Shown here piece after piece: positions 25,316-34,118 of a DNA stretch of 64,000 nucleotides. The DNA comes from UMGS363 sp051881815 (GTDB taxonomy: Bacteria; Bacillota; Clostridia; Oscillospirales; Ruminococcaceae): positions 1 through 64,000 of the forward strand of contig JBJEQP010000075.1 in NCBI GenBank assembly GCA_051881815.1, in the 5' to 3' direction. The position numbers were made by a program, and so were the translations under genes. Below the pieces are notes generated by a model, which saw only the letters and a list, made by a program, of their open reading frames with translations, did no database searches and was not told the origin of the DNA. Within the stretch, counting starts at the first letter, position 1. Every line of letters begins with the position of its first letter.

Positions 25316-26173
25316 TTATTTAATAGGATTCATAAGCTTGTTGTTCACGGCATCAAAGAATGAATTTCCTTTAATGTCTATAAGCCGCAGCCTTTTGTTT
25401 GATCTTGAAACAACAAGATGATCTTCTTTTCCGAAGCGGCATTCAAATTTACCGTCAACCGAAAAATATATTTCATTATCATCGTTTGAAAAATGACATA
25501 TCTCAAGACGTCTGTCAGCTGTAAAAAGCATAGGTCTTGACGATAAAGAATGTGGACACACGGGTGTCATCTGGATCGTTTCCATAAGCGGTTCAACTAT
25601 AGGCCCGCCTGCAGATAACGCATAAGCGGTCGATCCTGTCGGTGTTGAGAAAACAACGCCGTCAGAACGCAAAGAGCTTACCACGATACCGTCCGTTGAT
25701 ATCTCATAGCTGCACAGATTTGAACATGATCCTGCAACAACAACATCATTAAGAGCAGTATAATTTGAGATCATCGTATTTTCATGCATAAGGACAACAT
25801 CAAGCATCATCCTTGATTCAATTTTATAATCGTGTGTTTTCAGACGGGAGATGTTGTCCAGTTCATCAATTTCCATAGACGCCATAAACCCAAGATGTCC
25901 TGTATTAACACCGAGCAGCGGCTTATCATATTCAGAAGCATAATGCGATGCTTTAAGAATAGTTCCGTCGCCGCCGATCGCAATCACAGCTTCACATTCT
26001 GCCGTGATCTTGTCCATTTCGCCGTAATTTATAAAGCTTTCCCCTGAAAAATCCTTCTTATATTCGATATCAGTGTAAATATTTATACCAAGTTCATGAA
26101 GCTTCAAACAAAGCTTTTGCGCCGTAGGCAGCGCATTAGGTTTTGTAAAATTCGGGAATAAAACTATATTCAT
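25316..26173 (-). CDS. nadK: NAD kinase
   Basis: Phosphorylates NAD to NADP. The 285 residues contain AVIAIGGDGTILKASHYA (the GGDGT catalytic motif), GVNTGHLGFMAS, LNDVVV and STPTGSTAYALSAGGPIV, all NAD kinase signatures. It starts directly after the tlyA stop, with AAAGGA 11 bases upstream. Normal length for the short bacterial form. Confidence 0.94.
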   Translation of the reverse strand: MNIVLFPNFTKPNALPTAQKLCLKLHELGINIYTDIEYKKDFSGESFINYGEMDKITAECEAVIAIGGDGTILKASHYASEYDKPLLGVNTGHLGFMASMEIDELDNISRLKTHDYKIESRMMLDVVLMHENTMISNYTALNDVVVAGSCSNLCSYEISTDGIVVSSLRSDGVVFSTPTGSTAYALSAGGPIVEPLMETIQMTPVCPHSLSSRPMLFTADRRLEICHFSNDDNEIYFSVDGKFECRFGKEDHLVVSRSNKRLRLIDIKGNSFFDAVNNKLMNPIK

Positions 26174-26977
26174 TTAAGTTTTGTCCTTTCTGCGAACATT
26201 TAGGAAAGCTTCATCAATGATACTCTCTATATCAATACAATAAGTTCTGCCGTCGCTGCGAACGATGTATGAAAGATATTCAATGTTGCCGTCACCGCCG
26301 CTTATAGGTGAAAAGTCAAGTGCCTTTACAGCAAGCCCGTTCTGTGAAAAAAACACTGTCAGCTCATTCAAAACACGAAGATGAACTTTTCTGTCCTTGA
26401 CAATACCGTTTTTGCCTATATCGGATTTTCCTGCCTCAAACTGCGGTTTTATCAGAACAGCGGCCATACTGCCATCCTTCATAAATTCGGAAAGCTTCGG
26501 AATTATCTTTTTCAGCGAAACGAATGAAACATCTACGCTGAAGAAATTGGGATAAGGATCAAAATTCTCGGGAAAAAGTTCTGTGAAATTTGTCTTTTCC
26601 ATATTGCATACACGTTTGTCAGCGCATAGCTTTTCATCAAGCTGACCGTGACCAACATCAACAGCATAAACGTACTCTGCACCATTTTGAAGCATACAAT
26701 CAGTAAAACCACCCGTAGATGCCCCGATATCCATACATATCTTACCGTTAAGATCAATACCGAATACATCAACAGCTTTTTCAAGCTTCAAGCCGCCTCT
26801 GCCAACATATTTCAGAACTGCACCTCTGAACTCAACATTATCATCATCCGTTACCTCAACAGACGGTTTAAAAACAGCTCTTCCGTTTATGAAAACATCA
26901 CCGTTTTTTATATGTTCTTTTGCTCTCTCACGGCTCTTTACTATTTTATTTTCAACAAGATAACAATCAATTCTCAA
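26174..26977 (-). CDS. tlyA: TlyA-family rRNA 2'-O-methyltransferase (S4 plus FtsJ-like domains)
   Basis: Expected to methylate ribose 2'-OH of rRNA cytidines. The 267 residues begin with an S4 RNA-binding domain (DCYLVENKIVKSRERAKEHI and NGDVFINGR), then a SAM domain with DIGASTGGFTDCMLQNGAEYVYAVDVGHGQL and SVDVSFVSLKKIIP, and end KPQFEAGK/GGDGNIEYL. The start is TTG at 26977, GGTGA 6 bases upstream, overlapping dxs by 11 bases. The same dxs-tlyA-nadK-argR-recN order is found in other Clostridia. Confidence 0.9.
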   Translation of the reverse strand: MRIDCYLVENKIVKSRERAKEHIKNGDVFINGRAVFKPSVEVTDDDNVEFRGAVLKYVGRGGLKLEKAVDVFGIDLNGKICMDIGASTGGFTDCMLQNGAEYVYAVDVGHGQLDEKLCADKRVCNMEKTNFTELFPENFDPYPNFFSVDVSFVSLKKIIPKLSEFMKDGSMAAVLIKPQFEAGKSDIGKNGIVKDRKVHLRVLNELTVFFSQNGLAVKALDFSPISGGDGNIEYLSYIVRSDGRTYCIDIESIIDEAFLNVRRKDKT

Positions 26978-28838
26978 TATTCTTCACCATATTACCGATA
27001 GTTTCCGTCATTGATTTTTTATCCATTTTAAAACGTTCCATCGTCTGTTCTATGCTTTCGTTCGGAATAAATCCGCTTGCAGCTGCGATCTCATAGGAAC
27101 CCTTATAACCCATATCAAAAAGCTTCACAAGCAATTGTTCGGCAATTCCGTTTTTCCTGCTGCTTTCCTCATAGAAAATTATTTGCTTGTAGTTCATACA
27201 GATCAGCGCCGCTTCATCTTCGATCGGAAAGATTTTCACAAGCTTTAAAATGTCAAAATCTCCGGCATCACCGCTGCGGCTGATCTCCAGAACACGCTCA
27301 AACATTCTGCCGAACGTTATAACAAGACAATTGCTGTCAAAAGTAATATGGCAGAATGTATCCGTATCATACCTGTTATCGGGTATACCAAAGCTTTCAT
27401 TTCCTTTCGGATATCTAACCGCTGCAAAACCGCTCTGATCATAGATAGCCGTTTTCAAACAAAGCTTCTGTTCCGAATAATTTGACGGGGAATAAATAGC
27501 AGCATTTGGTATTCCCGTGAGCATCGGAATATCGAAAATTCCCTGATGCGTTTCACCGTCTTCACCGATAAATCCTGATCTGTCCACAGCAAGAACTATG
27601 TGAGTGTTATCTATCGCAACATCATGAATGATCTCATCATACGCTCTCTGCAAAAAGCTTGAATAAACAGCAAAAACAGGTATCTTCCCCTGTTTAGCCA
27701 GACCTGCTGAGAATGTTACAGCGTGTTCTTCTGCAATTCCGACATCAAAGAAGCGCTTCGGAAAACTTGCGGAAAAATACTGCAGACCTGTTCCATACTT
27801 CATCGCAGCCGTCACAGCACATATCCTATCATCCGTTTCGGCAAACTCACAAAGAGCTCTTCCGAAGTTTTCCGAAAAGCTGTCATGATTTGAATTATCG
27901 GGATTATTCTTGGAATATCCGCTGCTTGGGATGCTGTGAAATGCCCCGGGATTTTTTTCGGCAGGCATAAAACCTTTACCTTTAACAGTATTAACGTGAA
28001 TGAATACAGGCTTATCTATCCTGCGAGCCATTCGGAGCGTTTCTTCTATTTCCTCTATGTTATGTCCGTCAACAGGACCAAGATATACAAAACCGAGATC
28101 TTCAAACATAGTTGAGTGATAAAGAACATTTTTTAAAGCTGATTTAGAAGAAAGGATTACATTTTTTATCGGTTTACCTACAACAGGTGTCTTGTCGAGT
28201 GTATGTTCAATTGTCTTTTTTATATCAAGATAACGCTGATTTCCTCTTATTGAGGTAAGGTATTTTGCAAGCGCACCAACATTCTTTGAAATAGACATAT
28301 CATTATGATTAAGAATAACTATTAAATTAGCTGCGCTTTTTCCTGCATTGTTAAGCCCCTCATAGGCAAGACCGCCTGTGAACGCTCCGTCACCGATTAT
28401 TGCAACAGCACGATGTGCTGTATCACCGTCCATGCGCATTGCCTCCGCCATGCCAAGAGCTGCGGAAATAGAATTACTGCTGTGACCGCTCACAAAAGCA
28501 TCATGTTCCGATTCATTCGGACGAATAAATCCTGATATTCCGCCCTTTTTGCGAAGCGTGGAGAATTTGTCATATCTTCCTGTAAGAAGCTTGTGTGCAT
28601 AAGCCTGATGTCCGACATCCCAGACAAGCTTATCCTTGGGAGAATCAAAAACTCTGTGCAGTGCGACCGTAAGTTCAACCGTTCCGAGATTAGAAGCAAG
28701 ATGACCTCCGTTTTTTAGAACATTTTTAATAATACAGCGCCGTATATCTTTACAAAGTTCAACGCACTCCGAATGATCCAGTTTTTTCAGATCGCCCGGA
28801 AGCTCAAGATCTTTGAGTTTTATTTCACTTTTTTTCAA
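26967..28838 (-). CDS. dxs: 1-deoxy-D-xylulose-5-phosphate synthase
   Basis: Thiamine-diphosphate enzyme starting the MEP isoprenoid route. The 623 residues have TGG-type N-terminus GGHLASNLGTVELTVALH, VWDVGHQAYAHKLLTGR, GHSSNSISAALGMA, the ThDP motif GDGAFTGGLAYEGLNNAG, and DRSGFIGEDGETHQGIFDI with YPKG. All catalytic histidines of those motifs are visible. Start is the TTG at 28838, since GGCGGAGG lies 5 bases before it, and the in-frame TTG at 28862 would overlap the gene upstream. With ispA three genes upstream it points to prenyl synthesis. Confidence 0.94.
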   Translation of the reverse strand: MKKSEIKLKDLELPGDLKKLDHSECVELCKDIRRCIIKNVLKNGGHLASNLGTVELTVALHRVFDSPKDKLVWDVGHQAYAHKLLTGRYDKFSTLRKKGGISGFIRPNESEHDAFVSGHSSNSISAALGMAEAMRMDGDTAHRAVAIIGDGAFTGGLAYEGLNNAGKSAANLIVILNHNDMSISKNVGALAKYLTSIRGNQRYLDIKKTIEHTLDKTPVVGKPIKNVILSSKSALKNVLYHSTMFEDLGFVYLGPVDGHNIEEIEETLRMARRIDKPVFIHVNTVKGKGFMPAEKNPGAFHSIPSSGYSKNNPDNSNHDSFSENFGRALCEFAETDDRICAVTAAMKYGTGLQYFSASFPKRFFDVGIAEEHAVTFSAGLAKQGKIPVFAVYSSFLQRAYDEIIHDVAIDNTHIVLAVDRSGFIGEDGETHQGIFDIPMLTGIPNAAIYSPSNYSEQKLCLKTAIYDQSGFAAVRYPKGNESFGIPDNRYDTDTFCHITFDSNCLVITFGRMFERVLEISRSGDAGDFDILKLVKIFPIEDEAALICMNYKQIIFYEESSRKNGIAEQLLVKLFDMGYKGSYEIAAASGFIPNESIEQTMERFKMDKKSMTETIGNMVKNIEN

Positions 28839-28851
28839 AACATCCTCCGCC

Positions 28852-29343
28852 TTATATCTCAACAGGCATGATCAATGCAACAACAATGCCAAGAATTACT
28901 CCTCCGAGAACCTCAAATGGAGTATGGCCGAGATATTCTTTAAAATCCTTTTGTTTTTTAGGTTTCTTGGAAGGCTTTGTATCATAATTTGGGATCTCTA
29001 TGCCCTCCTCGTTAAAATACTTGTTCATACGGTTAAGCTGATGAGCGTGAAGACCTGCGGCACGTCTTACTCCCATCGCATCGTACATAACAATAAGTGC
29101 AACGATCAGCATAAGTGCAAATTCAACTGATTGCGGACCGCACAGACGATATGTTGCCACAGATGCGGAGCATACCAATGAAGAATGTGAGCTCGGCATA
29201 CCGCCCGAGCCTATAAGACGTTCAGCCTTAAAAGTTTTGTTCCTTATTGCATGAATGATTGTTTTTATGATCTGCGCTGCACACCATGAAATAACTGCTG
29301 CAGCAAGTGTATAGTTATAATACATCGACAATTCAGATCCCAT
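28852..29343 (-). CDS. Divergent PAP2-family membrane protein (DUF212, YuiD-like)
   Basis: Small membrane protein, relative of PAP2 phosphatases. The 163 residues carry about four hydrophobic helices and the conserved GSGGMPSSHSSLVCSAS, YDAMGVRRAAGLHAHQLN and HTPFEVLGGVILG of the DUF212 family. Enzyme activity, possibly on prenyl or lipid phosphates, is inferred from the fold and from its place between ispA and dxs. The start is either ATG at 29343 or the one at 29325; neither has a clean binding site. Confidence 0.85.
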   Translation of the reverse strand: MGSELSMYYNYTLAAAVISWCAAQIIKTIIHAIRNKTFKAERLIGSGGMPSSHSSLVCSASVATYRLCGPQSVEFALMLIVALIVMYDAMGVRRAAGLHAHQLNRMNKYFNEEGIEIPNYDTKPSKKPKKQKDFKEYLGHTPFEVLGGVILGIVVALIMPVEI

Positions 29344-29364
29344 CCCTTCATTTTATTTCTTGAC

Positions 29365-30273
29365 TTATTTATTTCTTTCCAAAAGATAAGCGCTTATTTC
29401 CTTTAAAAACCAAACATCATCAAAATCCGACAATGCGAACATTGCATCATCTGTGAGCTTTTCGGCAAATTGCTGTGAAGTCTTGACACCGCTTCTTGCA
29501 GCAAAAGTATTTTTTCCGTTTGAAGAATCGCTTCCGACAGGTTTTCCAAGCTCTTTTTCATCACCTATAATATCAAGCAGATCATCAACGATCTGAAATG
29601 CAAGTCCAAGACATTCTCCGAATTTTCCTGCCGCAGCAATCTTATCATAAGACTCTGCACATATACAGCCCATTTCACAAGCAGCCGAAATAAGCGCACC
29701 GGTTTTCAAGCGATACATCTCAAGCAGGCTTTCCGAATCTGTGAGTTCACTCTGACAATTCGTATCAATGACCTGTCCGCCGATCATTCCCTGAACTCCG
29801 ACAGCCTTTGTAAGACAGCGTATAAGCCGAACCTTAACAGCATCGGACAGCCTTTCATCGTCTGAAATAATCTCAAACGCTTTGTTTTGCAAAGCATCCC
29901 CTGCAAGCAGTGCTGTCGCTTCGCCAAAGGCCTTGTGACAAGATGGCTTCCCGCGTCTGAAATCATCATCATCCATACATGGAAGATCATCGTGAATGAG
30001 TGAAAATGCGTGTATCATCTCGATAGCACAAGCTGCAGAAAGTCCGTCAGCAATATTACCGCCGCATATTCTGCAGAATTCCATGGCAAGAACAGCACGG
30101 ACTCGCTTACCGCCTGCCGAAAGAGTGTACCACATTGCTTCGGCGATCTCTTTCTGCAAACCGCAGCCCCTTAATTCTTTTTCTTTGTATTTTTCAAGCT
30201 CCGAATTGACTTTTTCGATATATTCATCAAGTCTGACCTTGTTTTCAGCTGATATACCGCTGATATTCGGCAT
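29365..30273 (-). CDS. ispA: Polyprenyl (farnesyl/geranylgeranyl) diphosphate synthase
   Basis: Elongates allylic diphosphates by isopentenyl units. The 302 residues show GGKRVRAVLAME, the first Asp-rich motif LIHDDLPCMDDDDFRRGKPS, CHKAFGEATALLAGDAL and the second Asp-rich motif FQIVDDLLDIIGD. The chain-length is not obvious from residues before the first motif. AAGGGGAG is 5 bases before ATG. It is placed between xseB and the DUF212 gene, as in Bacillus and Clostridium. Confidence 0.93.
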   Translation of the reverse strand: MPNISGISAENKVRLDEYIEKVNSELEKYKEKELRGCGLQKEIAEAMWYTLSAGGKRVRAVLAMEFCRICGGNIADGLSAACAIEMIHAFSLIHDDLPCMDDDDFRRGKPSCHKAFGEATALLAGDALQNKAFEIISDDERLSDAVKVRLIRCLTKAVGVQGMIGGQVIDTNCQSELTDSESLLEMYRLKTGALISAACEMGCICAESYDKIAAAGKFGECLGLAFQIVDDLLDIIGDEKELGKPVGSDSSNGKNTFAARSGVKTSQQFAEKLTDDAMFALSDFDDVWFLKEISAYLLERNK

Positions 30274-30287
30274 AAAAACTCCCCTTA

Positions 30288-30461
30288 TTATTCGTTGTCA
30301 ACTGTGACAAGCATTTCAGCTTTGTCAAGCTCCTTTTTGCAGCCATCAATAAGCTTTGCGCCTTCTTTATAAAGCTTTATTGAATCATCAAGTGAGATGT
30401 CGTTATCCTCAAGTGCCGATATGATCTCGTCTATTCGTTTTATGGATTCTTCAAACTTCAT
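30288..30461 (-). CDS. xseB: Exodeoxyribonuclease VII small subunit
   Basis: Helical 57-residue subunit that assembles with XseA; sequence FEESIKRIDEIISALEDNDISLDDSIKLYKEG is the family signature. ATG at 30461 is used, AAAGGG 6 bases upstream, rather than the ATG at 30476 inside the overlap with xseA. Total length is in the range of 60-80 residues normal for XseB. Confidence 0.93.
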   Translation of the reverse strand: MKFEESIKRIDEIISALEDNDISLDDSIKLYKEGAKLIDGCKKELDKAEMLVTVDNE

Positions 30462-30472
30462 TTTCTGCCCTT

Positions 30473-31657
30473 TCATTTTACAATTGCTTCGACTTCACCA
30501 TCATGAAGCTTAACAGAAATATTATCTCCCGTTTTAAGCTCCAATGAAGAGTGAACAAGCTTATCATCTTTGTAAACAAGAGAATATCCTCTCATCATTA
30601 TCTTTATAGGACTTAAATTATCAAGTGCAGATATCTTTGCATTGAGTGCCGCACTTTTTAATTCGGTTTTTATCTTCAATAGCTCTTGAAGCCGATGTTT
30701 TCTCTCGTCCAGTATCTTCCTTGAATTCTCTATACGATTTTCAGGTTTAGCTGAAACAAGTGATCTTTCACGATTTGAAAGCTGTAAGCGAAGAAATACT
30801 GTTTTATCAATGAGTCTTTTTTCAAGTACCTTCTGTGAAGCATTCAAGAAGTTTATCAGTGATGAAAGCTCAGGCACTGCAAGTTCTGCAGCGGCTGACG
30901 GTGTGGGAGCACGAAGATCAGCGGCAAAATCAGCTATTGTTGTATCAGTTTCATGTCCGACAGCGGATATTACGGGCGTTTCACAGTTAAATATCGTCCT
31001 TGCAACGCTTTCACTGTTAAATGCCATAAGATCTTCGAGCGACCCTCCGCCTCTTCCGACAATTATAATGTCATTTTCGGAAACGTCAGCTCGTTTCAAT
31101 GCTGAACAAATACTTTCCGGGGCATTTGCACCCTGAACAAGGCAGGGATATATAACTATTTCCGCTATCGGATAACGCCGTGATATGATATTTAGCATAT
31201 CCTGAAGCGCCGCAGCTTCGATAGAAGTAACTATGCCTATTTTTGTCGGAAATTCCGGAAGAGGTTTCTTTAAGCTCTCATCAAAAAGCCCCTCTGCGGA
31301 AAGCCGTTCTTTAAGCTGCTCAAAAGCAATATAAAGCGCCCCAATTCCATCAGGCTGCATATCATTTACATAAAGCTGATAAACTCCGTCACGCTCAAAT
31401 ACCTGAACATTTGCAGAAATTATAACTTTCATTCCGGATGAAGGAACAAAATTGAGCCGTGAAGCTGCACTTGCAAACATCACAGCTTTGATCGAGCTTG
31501 TACTGTCTTTAAGTGTAAAGTACAAATGTCCCGACTTGGCATGATTGGTGAAATTTGATATTTCGCCGCTTATAAGTATCCCTTTCAGCTGTTTATCCTC
31601 TTTCATTCTGAAAGCGATATACCTGTTAAGCTGACTTACAGTAAGCAAACTGCTCAT
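30473..31657 (-). CDS. xseA: Exodeoxyribonuclease VII large subunit
   Basis: Degrades single-stranded DNA into oligonucleotides. The 394 residues have an N-terminal OB fold (GEISNFTNHAKSGHLYFTLKD), the nuclease domain with GIVTSIEAAALQDMLNIISRRYP, the GRGGGSLEDLMAFN motif and SAVGHETDTTIADFAADLRAPTPS, then a helical C-terminal extension. Its start overlaps the TsaD-like gene by 4 bases. Confidence 0.95.
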   Translation of the reverse strand: MSSLLTVSQLNRYIAFRMKEDKQLKGILISGEISNFTNHAKSGHLYFTLKDSTSSIKAVMFASAASRLNFVPSSGMKVIISANVQVFERDGVYQLYVNDMQPDGIGALYIAFEQLKERLSAEGLFDESLKKPLPEFPTKIGIVTSIEAAALQDMLNIISRRYPIAEIVIYPCLVQGANAPESICSALKRADVSENDIIIVGRGGGSLEDLMAFNSESVARTIFNCETPVISAVGHETDTTIADFAADLRAPTPSAAAELAVPELSSLINFLNASQKVLEKRLIDKTVFLRLQLSNRERSLVSAKPENRIENSRKILDERKHRLQELLKIKTELKSAALNAKISALDNLSPIKIMMRGYSLVYKDDKLVHSSLELKTGDNISVKLHDGEVEAIVK

Positions 31658-32592
31658 AATGCTTTCTCCTTGATCGCCGCAAAGACAGCCGTTCCTACAG
31701 CATTATCGCAGGAAAAATCGGGTTCGGCAAAAAATGCGCTATACTTTTGCAAAAGCTTATCCCGGATAAGCTTATCGGACATTACTCCGCCTGCATATAC
31801 TATCGGGATATTACCGCAGCTTTCCAATGCAAATTCTGTCATTGCATAAATTGTCGAAAAGATAAAGCTCAAACAATAATTTGCTATATCTTCTTTCTTC
31901 TCGCCGTCTTCGAGCATTTTTCGGCACTTGTTTTCAAGCCCCGATAAACAGCAATCGCCATTTTTCAGCGTAGGCTTAGGCTTGTATTTCTTATCACTTT
32001 TTGCAGCAAGCTTTTCAAGCTCCTTGCCGCATGGAAATTTCAATCCAAGCATCAATCCTGCACGGTCGATCGCTTGTCCTGCCTTGATATCAAGCGAAGA
32101 ACCTATCTCCGTTATATCAAATACACTTTCCTTATTCGGAGTGACAAGCAAACAATCGGTCGTTCCACCGCTGACATGAAAGGCAATGAATCTCTCATTT
32201 AAAAGACCAAGCTTATTCGAGGAAAAAAGCGCTGCAAGTATGTGTCCTATCTGGTGTGAAGTTTTATGAACAGGTATCTTGTTCACGGCACCGAGCGACT
32301 CCGCCAGACCCTCACCGCATAGAAAACACGGCATATAAGATCCTTCGATATTTCGTGGACGAACGGAAACACCTACAGCTTCCGGCATTATCTGCATATT
32401 CTCAAATAGCTTTGAAACCATTTCAGGAAGCTGTTTTGTGTGATGAAAAACAGCATCGCTCTGACGCAGACCAAGCTCCCCTTCTTTAACCGGAAGAAGT
32501 TTCTTATACTGCACCGCTTCCATCGTATCTGTACTGACCAGAGCTGCGGAAGTTGTATAGTTACTGGTATCTAATCCGAGATAAACCGGCAT
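31654..32592 (-). CDS. TsaD/Kae1-like M22-family paralog
   Basis: Related to the tRNA threonylcarbamoyl transferase subunit TsaD but distinct. The 312 residues contain YLGLDTSNYTTSAALV, SVRPRNIEGSYMPCF, HKTSHQIGHILAALF (HxxxH metal pair), FHVSGGTTDCLLV and KAGQAIDRAGLMLGLKFPCG. Its motifs differ from true TsaD (SGGTTD instead of SGGHT), so it is probably a second family member; a canonical tsaD would be elsewhere. It overlaps nusB (TAATG) and xseA (ATGA) and so is locked into this operon. Function not assigned. Confidence 0.72.
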   Translation of the reverse strand: MPVYLGLDTSNYTTSAALVSTDTMEAVQYKKLLPVKEGELGLRQSDAVFHHTKQLPEMVSKLFENMQIMPEAVGVSVRPRNIEGSYMPCFLCGEGLAESLGAVNKIPVHKTSHQIGHILAALFSSNKLGLLNERFIAFHVSGGTTDCLLVTPNKESVFDITEIGSSLDIKAGQAIDRAGLMLGLKFPCGKELEKLAAKSDKKYKPKPTLKNGDCCLSGLENKCRKMLEDGEKKEDIANYCLSFIFSTIYAMTEFALESCGNIPIVYAGGVMSDKLIRDKLLQKYSAFFAEPDFSCDNAVGTAVFAAIKEKAL

Positions 32593-33008
32593 TACTCTAC
32601 TGCGCCTTCCTTGTTTTCAATTCCCTTTGCAACAACTCCGAGAACACCGTTGATGAACTTAACATCGGGAGTATATGTGAATTTCTTTGCAAGCAGTACA
32701 GCTTCGCTTATCGCAACATTGGTAGGAACTTTTTCATCATAAAGCATCTCATATATTGCAATACGAAGAACAGCAATACTTACCTTCGGGATTCGTGAGA
32801 ACTGACGCTTTTCGCTGTTAGCTGCAATGATCTCATCTATCTCCGCCGCCTTTTCGTTAACAGCGGCAAAAAGCTTTTCGCACTCCTCATCCATTTCAAA
32901 CTCATCTACCTCATAAGCCGCATCGATAATAGCATCGACGGGATCATCGGTAAAAAGCTTTTCAAATGTCAGAAGAAAAGCTGCCTCTCTGATTTCACTT
33001 CTTTTCAA
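32592..33008 (-). CDS. nusB: Transcription antitermination protein NusB
   Basis: Helps rRNA transcription and antitermination with NusE/S10. The 138 residues contain KRSEIREAAFLLTFEK, EIIAANSEKRQFSRIPKVSIAVLRIAIYE and VPTNVAISEAVLLAKKF and KFINGVLG, clear NusB motifs. The start is the TTG at 33008, ten bases after AAAGGA; the TTG at 33017 is too close to it. Confidence 0.92.
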   Translation of the reverse strand: MKRSEIREAAFLLTFEKLFTDDPVDAIIDAAYEVDEFEMDEECEKLFAAVNEKAAEIDEIIAANSEKRQFSRIPKVSIAVLRIAIYEMLYDEKVPTNVAISEAVLLAKKFTYTPDVKFINGVLGVVAKGIENKEGAVE

Positions 33009-33039
33009 AATTTTCAAATCCTTTCATTTTATGTACAGC

Positions 33040-33081
33040 AAAGCAAGCCCTATATCAGCTATACTGAAAAGAGCTTGCTTT
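33040..33081 (-). repeat. Inverted repeat between asp23 and nusB
   Basis: Perfect nine-base arms AAAGCAAGC (33040-33048) and GCTTGCTTT (33073-33081) around a 24-base loop. The tail lacks a real T-run on the minus strand, so it is more likely a stabilising or partly attenuating hairpin within the operon than a full terminator. Confidence 0.45.
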
Positions 33082-33086
33082 ACATA

Positions 33087-33440
33087 TTACTTTTCATTAT
33101 CAAATGATATCCCGTCAACAATGACATTAACCTTATTAACTATAATTCCTGTCATATTCTGGATATCATTCTTAACCTTGCTCTGTATTTTCTCGGCAAC
33201 ATGCTTTACCTTGCTGCTGTAAGCAACAATAACATTCACAGTGACCTCGATCGAGCCGCTTTCACCTGTGATAGCAATGGCAGAACCATTCTTTTTATCA
33301 AAAATGCTGCTGAAATTTATTCTGCTGTTTGTTATGCCGCTCACGCCCTCAACGGACTTGACCGCTAATTCAACTATTTTGGAAACAACATCTTCCGAGA
33401 TCTTGATGGTGTTTGTCTGAGTGTCATTGATCTTATCCAT
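33087..33440 (-). CDS. Asp23/Gls24-family envelope-stress protein
   Basis: The 117-residue protein has ISEDVVSKIVELAVKSVEGVSGIT and VEVTVNVIVAYSSKVKHVAEKIQSKVKNDI, typical of Asp23/Gls24/YqhY. Members in Bacillus (YqhY) sit next to acc genes and nusB; here it directly precedes nusB. Asp23 proteins are reported to bind membranes or regulate lipid synthesis; the role here is inferred only. AGGAGG is 7 bases before the ATG. Confidence 0.9.
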   Translation of the reverse strand: MDKINDTQTNTIKISEDVVSKIVELAVKSVEGVSGITNSRINFSSIFDKKNGSAIAITGESGSIEVTVNVIVAYSSKVKHVAEKIQSKVKNDIQNMTGIIVNKVNVIVDGISFDNEK

Positions 33441-33504
33441 TTGATAAACCTCCTCGCCGAATTGGCTGACGATCTATCAGGATAATTCTCAAGGTCAGCC
33501 ATCT

Positions 33505-33553
33505 GAAAATATCTATGCCATTATATTATAGCAGATATTTTCAAAAAGTACAA
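33505..33553 (-). promoter_or_regulatory. Promoter and palindrome upstream of asp23
   Basis: -10 TATAAT (33525-33530) with a weak -35 TTGTAC (33548-33553), 17-base spacer. The -10 is enclosed by perfect ten-base inverted arms GAAAATATCT (33505-33514) and AGATATTTTC (33533-33542), an operator-like layout. The -35 is only 3/6 match, so initiation may need help. Confidence 0.5.
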
Positions 33554-34102
33554 CTACTTTACCTCAAAAATTCTAATATTTTCTGCGGGAATTGTAACCT
33601 CTGTTAACAAAATATCCTTAATTTGAGCAGCTTGTGCAGCTTCAAGTCCCTCCGACTTTACAACAATATTAGCCGTGCTGTCATTGAGATAAACAACACA
33701 ATCGCTGAATCCCTGCGCTTTGATGAGATTTTCGATCTTACTTTCACTCTCGGAAAGCTTTGAAAGCGTAATTGATTCATTTGTATAAGTTGCTGTTTCC
33801 TCATCGGAAAGGTCGCCGCCGTTAAGTATCACAGAAAGAGTTTCCACTGCTTCATCTCTGCTTGTCATACGGCTTAAACGAACCTGCGCAAAATAGTCAC
33901 TTGCACCCTCTGCGCTTACAAAAGCAGCGTCACCGTAATTTGCCGAATCAGCGGCCTGTGCATCGCTGTTCATAACATTTTGAGCAATTTCATCATCTGA
34001 TGACGACAACGCATAGTTCATATATACTGCAATGCCGAGTATAAGTGTTAGACACGCAAGTATGATCTGCTTTTTTCCGATAATTAAATTCAGTCTTTTC
34101 AT
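33554..34102 (-). CDS. spoIIIAH: Stage III sporulation protein AH
   Basis: Mother-cell membrane protein that pairs with forespore SpoIIQ in the feeding-tube channel. The 182 residues have a single N-terminal membrane segment (about 10-30), a mixed linker, then a YscJ/FliF-like ring-building domain with RLSRMTSRDEAVETLSVI and LIKAQGFSDCVVYL. AGGAGG lies 9 bases before ATG. Last gene of the eight-gene spoIIIA operon. Confidence 0.92.
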   Translation of the reverse strand: MKRLNLIIGKKQIILACLTLILGIAVYMNYALSSSDDEIAQNVMNSDAQAADSANYGDAAFVSAEGASDYFAQVRLSRMTSRDEAVETLSVILNGGDLSDEETATYTNESITLSKLSESESKIENLIKAQGFSDCVVYLNDSTANIVVKSEGLEAAQAAQIKDILLTEVTIPAENIRIFEVK

Positions 34103-34118
34103 TGTTATATGCCTCCTG

